64,000 nt of DNA from contig NW_024037067.1 in NCBI RefSeq assembly GCF_015706575.1, forward strand, positions 6,771,909-6,835,908, given 5' to 3'. Origin of the DNA: Patiria miniata. Its lineage: Eukaryota; Echinodermata; Asteroidea; Valvatida; Asterinidae. The notes under the pieces were generated by a model that saw nothing but the letters and a program-made list of their open reading frames with translations, ran no database searches and was not told the origin of the DNA. Every line of letters begins with the position of its first letter. Within the stretch, counting starts at the first letter, position 1. Positions 22,701 through 34,700 of this stretch are shown here, in pieces. The position numbers and the translations under genes are program-made.

Positions 22701-25700
22701 CAAGGCCAACTCCATGCATAGGTCTTGCATTGTCTGGGTAACCGCTCCAGAAGGAGAAGTTAGGGGCAGTTTCACGGGAAAGGTTGCAAAAAGTCTCACG
22801 GGGGGTCAAAAATGAAACTTGTTGTATGGATACAACATGTTTATTTGTTGAAAGTACATACATAAAGGTACTAGAAAATGTTAAAGTCAAGGCTTAAACA
22901 TTTTTTCGTTTCAATTTTAAGGCACTTTACACTTTACAGACCATAAAATTTGTCAAATAAAGGTAGGTATCATAAACTGCTAATTCCACATCTCAAACAT
23001 GCTTAGAGTTGCTTTAAAATGATTGATAGTCATCACAGTAGTCATGTCTTGAATATTAATGCACTCTAGGCTATGAAAAATACCATGTTTTTTCATATAC
23101 TGACGGAAAATTCAATTTTATAGCTCTCTTTTCCTTGAAACACAAACTTTCATTTCTGATTTACGGAAAACCATGCAGCCTGCTGATTATTTGCACTTTT
23201 GTCCAAAGGCTGTGTACATGGTAGAACAATTGGCAAAACAATTTGTGTATATAGTGTGCTGCGTTACAGAGTTACCATGGTCTTTATCATTGCTATGAAA
23301 AGGGTTTACTATGTTCAGGAAAGGACAACAATTTTAACAATTACTACATTCAGTCAAGTTTGATCTTATGAAGCAACATAATACAAGAAATATAACCATA
23401 AAACTAGAGTTGGGAGGCTATACATGTGTGAGGCAGATCAGTTTGTACCTTGTTATTGCTCCACCTAACTAAATTTACGTTCAGGAAAGGACAAAATATT
23501 TAACAATGCTTAGCATACCGGTACTGGTAGCACCATGCATTTCCTGAATGACAATAAAGTTAGTCTAGCTCTATGGTCTGAAGTAATGTCCATTCAAATG
23601 ATTATAATTACTGCTGGTGAAAACATAACTTTGTATTGAGACACTGATACCGGTATACATGTATACATGTACATGTGCATGCCCCACAAAGAAATGCCTA
23701 GATAATTAAACTGTACCATCCAGTGAAAAAAAATTCAGTCAGCATGGTGCTTTTTACAAAATGGGATCTAAGGAATAGGCACATCAAGCCCAAAACAGTT
23801 TAAAGAATTTGTACACACGTACAGTACATGTTTGCACGGAGGAAGGTTCATGTGTATCTGTACTTGTTCCTTGTTAAATGTTTCAAACATGTTCAGGAAA
23901 GGACACACATTTTAACAAGGATCAACATACAAGTTGTGCATGATCAGTGCATAAGCTTGACTGTTCCATTTTTCATAGCAATTAAACTAATGAAATGGCT
24001 GCACACAGAAAGAATTGTTAAAACAGTGCGGTACAATGTATAACAGATGTTGTTAAACTTGTTTAAAAAAGTGTCCTATCCTGAACACTTGAATACACAG
24101 AAACTAGACTAAAACAGTAATTTTTTATTACATTTACTCAAACTAATGTGTGTATTTTGTGGAAGGGATGGTTTGAAACTGTAAATTAGCCAATTCCTGA
24201 CAAATATTGGATTTAAGTGTGACTTGTAAAGATAAATGTATATGCACATGTTTACTCATTGTGTGTGTAATCATGAGTGAGTAAATGACCTGTAAGAACA
24301 AAACGTTAACACTTTCTTGCCATTTAGTTGGTTTTAATTTTAGAACATAAACTTTACAGACAATATAAGCATAAACTTCATCAAATTTCTGCAACAATGG
24401 TTTTGCCAAGTACTCTGTTAAACTATATGTTCAGGAAAGGACAATGCAGTTTAACGACAATGTCATGACAGCAAGCAAGGTTCGAGTCTGATTCTTTTTG
24501 TAGTCTGTTAAATCTAGTAAGTACACCCCTAGGTACATGTTTATGTCAAAAAAGTTTTATCTCTGAATTCCTGTAAAAAAAGGGGGGCCATGTTCAGGAA
24601 AGGACATTTTTAACAAACATTTGCATGGCATATGCGACTGCTGCTGTATCAAATTTACTTGTGATTATCCAATTCCCATCTTTTTATACTTGAATACTGG
24701 AGTGTGTAGCATCATTTTGACAGGAAATAAGTTGTGTATTCTTTCTTTTAATTCTGGAAAAAAATACCATGTTCAGGAAAGGACATTTAAAAAAAAACAT
24801 TTAACAAACATATCAATGTCTCACTCAAAACGGCATTACAAAAGAACGAGTTGGCCAATCCTAATGAAATTTGGTGTACATATTTTTGGGACATACTTCA
24901 ATGTCCTTGCAAGTCTGGGTGGTTCCCATGGCATTTATTTTTAATTCTCATCAATTGCAGTTTCTAGAAAATGTGAATGAGACTCCAAATCTTGTGCTTT
25001 AGCACCCATGTGAGCTTATAATTTGAAAACCATAATGCGCAGAGCTGTAATTTTTTTCTGGAGATTGCTACAACATTACAGTCCTTGTGAGACAAAAACC
25101 AGCAAATTCCAACAAAGTCTTCCTATGAAATAAAGCATCGATTTCCTATTTTTCATTTTGCAACCTTTCCCGTAAAACTGCCCTTAGCCTCGCGAGTCGA
25201 GCCACTACTGGTAAGCCAGGTCTCACTGAGAGCACAGACACTTATGCCCAGATGAGTAAGAGGTCGACCACCGCAGACTTTCTTGGGGAAGAAGTTTAGC
25301 GATATGTATGAATACTCAGGGAGTGAACATTCCAACAAGCTAACACAAGGGAGGCAGTAGCAGGATATCAACCCAGACGCGCCTGCCTGGAACACAACCC
25401 TTGCCGGGCATCGAAAGTCCCCAAAAAGGATGACATCCGATTTGCCAGTCGCTTATTCTAATTTAGACGTACAATCATGACTGTGAGGCGCCAAGCGCTG
25501 AGGCAAAAGTTATTGAGAGCGAATGCTTGCCCGGGACAATGAATGCCCGAGACCTTGCATTCATCTGAACCAGCAGAACGCACGGCATGACGGCTGGGAT
25601 GAAAGAAGGCTGCCCCGCAGTGGCGAACTAACTACGCCTTATGACCAACAACCGTTGACTCCGAAGCAAGTTCCTCCACTTGACTGTCTGCTACAACATA

Positions 25701-28700
25701 CCGGAGACACTTGCATGAAGAAAGTGACCATGCTGTGATTGCAGCTGCCAGCCCCTGAATCCACCTTACAGGTTCACTCATGTAGTTCAGCAGACCAGCC
25801 AAGGTCAGTATACTGGGGTGTGGCCACTGTCGTACATGAGCAGTTCCGTGGAGCCATACATGAGCTAGGATGCACTGTTGGAAGCAGAGGTTAGAGCCCC
25901 CATAAACATGGGGCGGCTGCCCATCGCCAAAGGTATTATCCATCCAGAAAACCCCAACACACACACACACACACACACACAAAAGCATCCAAAACAATTG
26001 CGGTTCACATTTCTTTATGCTGTTGATGATAAACAAGGTGGTTCCATGTACGTAACTCAACTCAACTCGACAATCAGTTGAAATTTTACAAATTGAGTGT
26101 GTCAAATAGAGCACTTTCAGCCGTGTGGTTGCAAAGGGCGATTTCTAAAGGTTACGTAACACTTTATATTGAATGAAACTACATGCACACAGACATGTTC
26201 ACATTGGCGGGTGAAATCTTTGAACCTTAATTTCTCCCGTTTGGAAGACCATATCTCCAGGTGCGGATCGGGGGGTGAAGGGGGGGGGGGGGGGTGGGGG
26301 GGGTCGTTAAAAAGAAAAACCTAGCTCTGTCAACATTTTTTTTTTCATAGAAATTCATAAAAACAATTATGTGAACCCCCCCCCCCCTCTCACACCCAAA
26401 ACAAAATTTACTGGTATAATGTCCGCCTGTGCACAAAATACTGACAGAGCCAGCTTAATAGGGGGTATTTGTACACTATTCTGTAATATAGTGTTAATAA
26501 TTGTCGAATTTGAAAAAAAACACAAAAAAAAACACCATTATTTTATTTTACGGAGGCCAAGTGAAAAAAAGCTGTCTACATTTCAGATTTTTTTTTCTGA
26601 TGAAACCCCTCCCCCCCCCCCCTTATTTCCCTTATAATGATCCAAGTATGTGCTAAAAATCGTTGTGATATGTTCATTACTTTTTGTTGAAATTGGAAAA
26701 ATAGGCCTGGCTACGTGCACATTTTAAAGTTGTAACACTGGTGTTTGCAATATCTGTCAAACTTTTCAAGCCTCACGAATATTAATAAGGTTCCTATCCA
26801 TTATCATCATCATCATCATTGGGCGGCCGCAGCCGAGATGGATGAAACCAAACTCCTCCAGACTCTCTTGTCCACCATGGCCGTGGTGATGTCATCAACG
26901 TGCTGGCTCACATCATTGCATACAGTGTCGACGTAGTTGAGGGGTCTCCTCCCTCTGTTGGGGCAAGGCAATCTCCAGCAGATGAGGTCAGAGACAACTT
27001 TGGCTCTGTAGCAGTGGCCGGCAGGCGGGCTTTGCGTTGTGCCACTGGTGTGCAGTAAAAATTTGCAGAAAAGCCTCCTTCACGAGTTATTACTTAATAA
27101 ATATCACCCTTTCTGCCGGCTTCCGTTGGTCGATACCAAAACCAACGCCAAGTCACGCCAAGTGATGCTAATGAATATGCGCTTCTTCAGTGTGTTGCCG
27201 GGCCGAAATCAGTCAATCATAGTGCCTACGGTGCTATTGAATCTTTGCTGAAAACCATGCATGTGGTTTGGAAATTTTCCTTGGAGATAGTTCAAGGTGT
27301 AACACTAGCGTTTGCAACAACAGATTAAGCTGAAATTTGGAACATACTTAGATGATATAAAGTGTTCAACTACTCGTGAAATAACAACTTTCGGAAATTC
27401 CTAGAAACTGATATGAATACATAGATTTGGGGATGTTTTCGAACAATGTCTTCCTGACTTGAAGGTCAGCTTTACTAGTAACCAGTATTGAGGTTTCAGC
27501 ATCGATGACGGCGATTTTTTTCACTGACATGAAGTTTAGAATTTCTTCTTCTGTTATAATTTAACTTTTCAATCATACTGAGCATATTTTCTGAGAAACA
27601 AAACATTTAAAAGGCCATGTTTTTTTCAGGTGCATGAATTTCACTGCTCTGTTATAGCGTCTAAGTAGGTAATTTGATTAACTTTGCTTATCAACGGGCC
27701 ATGCTTCACCTTCGCAACCATGTGGCTGCTTTGGCATGGCTTGGCTGAATTTTGGAATAGGACACTGGGTCCTGCAATTTCTTATGCTTGCTGATAGTTA
27801 AAGATGTACGTCGCTTTGACATACCGATTGCTCCTGAACCTGATATGAAACATTGTTTGGAAAACAATTTCTAACCTTGCTGAACCAAACCTGAAACCCA
27901 ACTCAAGGGTTAACTTGAAGCATTCAATGATAATCTGGTTAAAACAATCTGGTTATGTCATTAATTGAGGGGTAAATGCACAATTCAGTGTGAGTGATTG
28001 CAACATTAACTATGAAGGCATACAATTTGCCAAAAAAGTTGGGAAATTTAGCTGACTTGGATGAGTTTTTGAGAAACGACATGGTGACAACTAAAAATGG
28101 GCTGAGAGGATTGAGTTTTGATCAACGTAAATGTAAAGTTCGCTCTTCTTGGATTAGGAATTACTTTGAGTTTGATGCCATCACCAAAAATCCATTTTAA
28201 TGCCTCTATTTTATATCTCACTTTTGCATTTCATAGTAATTTTTATATCAAATTACTTTTTTCTGTCGCACTGTACCTCTGTTGGAAATTGATAATGCTT
28301 ATCATATTTTATTTTTGTTTACCAAATAAACGCGAGTTTCTAAAGTAACGTCTCCGCTCAGTAGAGCCCAGACTGTTTTAGGTCTTGTTTACACCCCAAT
28401 TATCTTTTTTAGTCTTTGATACTGTAGGGTGGAACCCCTTGCTGCTTTGGTGGCCCACTTTTAGCCAACCAAAGTTCACAGTATTTTATAACAGTGCAGA
28501 TTTATAAACAAAATCAAATACTTTGAATGTGTTGGAAGTTGAATATGTTAGTGTCATGGACTGGAAAAGGATACAGTATCCAATTGTATTTTGGCAATCC
28601 ATAGGGCATGTAGTGTGGTGAGCAATGTAATAGTCTTATGTTAATGATAGCATAATTTTTCTCTGCATAAGTTTTCTCTGCCATATGTGAAGGGCTATAT

Positions 28701-31700
28701 CTTCTACAAATGTGAATATATGTAACACACGGAACTACAAATTCAATCTCTCAGCTAAACTGTAAACCCTTTGGTGCAGAGAATATTTTGATAAGATGCA
28801 AAGATTATAATGTTCTTGAGTGGTTGCTATAGCGACCGCCTTGTACACTAGAAGTCTTAGTATTAATATCTGAATTGACAATCAAAAGTAAATGTGAATG
28901 TACTAAACTATAAGTACGGTACCTGATTAGTGGTATCTTTCCATTGTGCATTAGCAGCAGAGTGTGAACCTGAGAAGAAAATGTCCGGATGGACACGATG
29001 ACAAATGGGTCTTGTGTCACATGTCTGTATTGCAGAGTGTCTTGACAATCATGGATGGAACAAAATGGTTCACATGGCTCTGGTAAAGGCTCCCTGTATA
29101 AATGAAAAGAATCACACCAGCTTCAGATGCAATAACCATATCTCACCAAATAATTTAAAATTTACTTCAATATGTTTGATTTTTGTTATTTAAAAAAAGA
29201 GACAACATATTTAATTTGATAACCACTGCTATATAATAAGGCAAGTTTTCTGTGTGCGCATGTAAGAACATGTTTTAATATACATTTGAGAACAACAAGA
29301 GAGAGAACAGATTTGCCGTCCTCTGAGATTTTTTTGTTAACTTACGTTTGTGTGCTTATATTACAGGACAGTGTTATAGTTTTGGAACAAAAAAAAATTA
29401 GTCACTGCTTTCATGACAAGGCAAAGTCCCTTCCCACAGCAAAATGCATGTTTCCAGAAAATCATGTTTGAAGTGGGTCATTTTTACATAAATTAAAGGC
29501 TGTAGACAACATTTGTATTTGCTGTACTTTCTTCGTAAATGAACATGTTTTGGGGGGCTAGTAATTTATATCACATGTTCCAACTGTTCTGTGTAATGTT
29601 TGGTTTCCACAGGTGCCAGGTTAACAACAACAAAAAAAGCTGTTCACTTTAACCACTGAGGTGTAGTTCACAAAATAGTGCATACAACCCATCGGTCACA
29701 GGCTGTGTCATGGGAAAGAAATTACACACATGTGCCTGCGTAACTGGGCGTATGCATGAGGACAAGAGCAGCTACTTTGTTTCTGCTATTGAGTCAAACA
29801 AAAGCAACTCATCTACTTTTTAGAGTGTAGTGACCTCTATCACTTCCCAATGTGAAGAGCAACTGAATGATCTGGTCGATGTGGCTGATGTATTCAATGA
29901 CAACTTCTCGACACATGGTCAGCGCATGGCCGAGAATATTCAGTCAAGTGTTGCTTTATGGGGATGATAAGTACCAATGTTCATGCTGCGGCTCACTACA
30001 ACTTGGAGGAGTTTGTTTTTCCTGACATTACTGACGAATTTGTTAAGAAACAGATTAGTTCAAAGCCTATCAGGAAAGCAACCCGTCTCTTTTTGAAAAC
30101 AGTCTTTTTGACCCTGTACAGTGTTATCCTCTGCTTTAGTAACATGATTCATGTAGTTTGCCTGTTTTGCACTCCATCAAGTGACCAGTGCAATATGGAA
30201 TCCTTTGTTGTTTTTTAGCCATGTTTATGTCCTGTTTACTTGGATTTTTTTCATAAGTTGTGAAACGTCAGTAAGGAAGTATTCTACTAGGCTAAAAAAT
30301 CATAGGGGTACTATCAAAAGGGATAATCTCAAAAGTTAATTAAATAAAAAATGGATGCCTGGTTAATGATGATGACACCAAGTAAACCTTATATATATTC
30401 AGTCAAATACAAAGTTTCAAGTACTAATTCTAAACACTGCAATTGAGTCCATTGATCTAATTCTGAATAACTCTACATGTAATTTTGTATATTATTATAG
30501 AAAATCATGCTAGGGAGTTCAGGTTTATGTGTGCTGTACATGTATGTGTACTTGTAAACTGTCATTTTGTACAGTTAGTACAAACCAACTTCACACATTT
30601 CATACACAAAGCGGCTGAAATCTTTACAGTCCAGTGCACATGGGAATATGTGGTTTAAGGTCCAGGACCCCGCCACAGTATCCATGCAACAAATCCTTTG
30701 TAAGTCAATTCAGCCACACAATGGAGACTACAACAGTACACAGATGTTATTGCCTACAGTCATTAACAAGGAGCGATTTTTGTAGATGTTGAAAAAAAAA
30801 CATTTGATGACACATCAGAGCCGGAATGGATCATAGGTTACAGTCGAGTCGAGTCGAGTCATTTTAAAGAAGTGACTCGAGTCGAGTCGAGTCATTTTAA
30901 AGAAGTGACTCGAGTCGAGTCGAGTCATTAGGTCCAAAGGTTGAGTCGAGTCGAGTCAAGTCAAATATTTAGCTCGAGTCAATTCGAGTCGCGAATATTT
31001 GAACACTATATACCAACATTTATAAAAGGAGGCCATAAGTTTAGCCAGTGTTCGAATCCAAGAGCTTTATAAGAAATCGCCCAAAGCCAACGATGAAACA
31101 GCGAATTAGAAATTTGTTTAAAAATCTGGTTCCTAGATAGCATTTTGTGCGTTCTAGAACCATGAGGTGGGAGTCTGTGACACGTTATATGTGTACATGA
31201 CTGCTATTCACAAATCGAAGCAAGCACAAAATTTGCACCGTAAGTCATTGCAAATACTTTTCGCAAAGTTGTGCTTTTATTTTTGAGACTAGAGTCTTAT
31301 TAGCATTCGCTCGAGTCGAGTCGAGTCTTTTGATGAGGGACTCGAGTCGAGTCGAGTCGAGTCATTAGCTCGCAGTGACTCGAGTCGAGTCGAGTCATTT
31401 ACCCTTAGGGACTCGAGTCGAGTCGAGTCACCAAAAATTGTGACTCGAGTCGAGTCAATGACTCAAGTCATTACAACTCTGCCTCTAGAAAGCAAAAAGA
31501 CACAAACAAAGTTATTGATCCCACATGACTTATCTCTCCCATGTATATTGCAGGAGCAATTGTAACAATTTTGCTCAAATGAATACAGCCAGATGAGTCC
31601 TTTTAAATGTAAATTAAGGGTGTTCTTCCTGTATTTTTTTAAGAGGATTTCTTTTATCGGGGAGGAGAGGGGTATAGTCCAGCGGATATATGAAAAAATT

Positions 31701-34700
31701 GTGTGCACTTTTGCATGGAAGCATAAAACTTGGCACAGATGTTTATATTCATGCGAGAAAATGTTGTAGATGTAGAGCCATCACAAATGTACCCTTTTAG
31801 GGGCGTGGCATCCATTTAAAAAAAGGGGGGTGGGACTTGTCGTGCCTGCAGTGAAAACGGTTGTTCCCACTTGTCACAAAAGCAGGAAACTTCACAAAGA
31901 CATAATTATATAGATTATAAGTGTTTTCCACATTTGGAGCCACCACAAAAGTACCTTTTTGGGGGTGTGGCAGCCATTTTAAAAAAGGGGGGTAATTATA
32001 ATGCCCACATTGGAAAAAATTGTTTCCATATTTCATGAAAAAATTAAACGTCCCACAGACAATTATATTCATTAAAACAAAAAATCCAGATCTGGAGCCA
32101 TCTCGAACGCACCCTTTTAGGGGCGTGGCAACCATATTAGAAAAAAAGGGGGCGGGGTTTTCATTATGCCCACCATGGAAATATTGTTCCCACATTCATA
32201 GAGAAATGGAACTTTGCACAGACATTGACATTCATGAGGAAAAATATTCAAGACGTGCAGCCATATTCAAAAAAAGGGGGCGGGGTTCTCATTATGCCCA
32301 CCATGGGAAAAAATGTGCCCACATCTCATAAACGAATGAAGCTAATTCCCACAGACATTAATATTCAAGAGAAAAAATTCAGACGTGGAGCCATCGCAAA
32401 CACACCCTTTTAGGGGCGTGGCAACCATAGTAAAATGGGGGGGGGTAGTCATGATGCCCCTATAAAAAAAAATGTGCCTACCTTTTATAAATGGATGAAA
32501 CTCCACACGGACAATACATTCATGAAAATCTTTCTTTTTTCGAATGTGAAGCCATCACAAACTTACCCGTTTAGAGGCGCGGCATCCATTTTCAAAATGG
32601 GGGGGGGGAGGACTCCATATGCCCACAGTATTTCATTAAAAACAGTATTTCATTAAAAACATAAAATCTTAACTAAGGGCCAAAAATGTACATCTTGCTG
32701 AGTAAATCCAAACAGATTGAGGTACAAGATTTTCCTGGTCATTTTTTTGGGGGGGAGGGGGGCGTGGAGAGTAGGTTGGCTTGGTGACAAGTTCATTTCA
32801 CATTTCTCTTAACTGGTTACATCAATGAATTGCTGTGATGCCGATTGTTTACAAATGTCTAAACATTATACTCATGTGAAATATACAACCAAATCCTTGT
32901 GCCCCCACACTCCTCCAAAAATAATACTCAACTAGACTTATGTTTGTAGGCAAACACAGGGCTGTTTCGGTTACTTTTTGTGACATGTGACATGTAAAGT
33001 TTCAACTAGTTCCATCCAGGCAGGATGTGTAGTTCTGTTTATAATAAATTGTGTCATATAATATGTGATTTCATTCTCATTGGGCTTTGAATTATGATGT
33101 CACATTTCATGTGATGATGTCATAATGACGTCACATCAATTTGCATCTATAACTATAATTTATTTGGAAATAACAACTTAGCCAGAGCATACATCGTTGA
33201 AAGCAAGTTCACACCTTTGTCCAATTTTAAATTACAAGGCACTTCCGGTTTCAACCGGAAGGAAGTGTCACATGATTTTGCACATAATATCAAAAATGAA
33301 GACCTTGGATTATTATATCAATTCCCGCAAAAGTCATGTTCAGGTCTCTCACAGTTGATTTTAAAGTGATTTTCAAAGATTAAATCTATTCATCTTTAAC
33401 GTGACGTCATGTGACCCATGATGACGTCATCATGACGTCACTTCATTTTTTTTATTATCTATAACACATCCCGGTCTAGGTAACTACCAACTTTTAACCC
33501 AATCGGGCATGTTGTTCTGTAGATATAGGCCTTCAAAGTATGCACTTTTAATATGACGTCACTTGTCACGTGATGACGTCATCATAACGTCATTTAAATT
33601 TCATCTATAACACATCCCGGTTTACGTACGTACCAAGTTTTAACCCAATCGGACCTGTTGTCATGGCAATATGCACCTATATTGTGACGTCACGTGACTC
33701 GTGATGACGTCACGATGACTTCAATGTTCGGCACACATCTGTGGATGGTGGTCTAAGTGTGTGCCAGGTATAAAGGCAATCGGATTGATTTTAGTGCCCA
33801 AAGCAGTGGCAGATCCAGGAATTTTCGCAGGGGGGAGGGGGTTTCATCAGCCAAAAAATCTGAAAATGTACACACGTTTTTTTTCCCGGACACTTGGCCT
33901 CCGTAAAATCAAAAACTGGGGGGGGGGGGGGGCTGTTCAAATTCGACGATTATTAACACTCATTACAGAATGGTGTACCGTATTTTGAACAGGCGGACAT
34001 TAGACCAGTATAATTTTTGGGGGGTGTCACAACAGGGGGGGGGGGGGGGGGGGGGTTTCGACTTATTTTTTAGGAATTTGTATGAGAATTTTTTTTTGGG
34101 GGGGGACACATAGTGAAAAGTTTGGGGCCCAAACGCGCAAAAGATCACTGTGTGTGAGAAAGCTCCACAGCTTGTCCAAATGACCTTGCGGTTTGCATAC
34201 CACACACAACACACTGGCCAGTACCACATAGGATCCCCCACAGGTACATCATGCAAACTGAGGGACACGTCCATCCGTCCTCCATGCATATAGCAAGCAG
34301 CCTTAATGTATATTTTTTGGCATTTCAACGATCCGTTCACACATTTTGTCACAAACCACGAGTGTTCAAACACAGAGTATGCATAAAATGACATTGTTAA
34401 ATGAACAAGAAAACAAAATAGACTAAGCTAGGTAAACAGGTTATAAAAACAAAACATTCTGTGCCAATGGCAAGTTGGTGCATTAAGTATATAGCTTCGA
34501 CAAGTCCACGAACATGTCACAAAAGTGAACATTAAGGCCTGAAAAATACACGTCAAACTTAAACGAAATCAGTGGTCATCATGTGCACGTACATGTAACA
34601 TAGAGCTGTGTGATACAGCTCTATGACAAGTACACGTACATACTGCACGATGATCCACTGCAAACATTGTAATACCCCCCCCCCGAGTCAGTGGAACGGC

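Noticed and set aside
30816-31481. Firm hAT assignment for the GAGTC element
   Set aside because: Candidate ends exist, but the flanking 8 bp (TGACACAT and CCTCTAGA) do not match.
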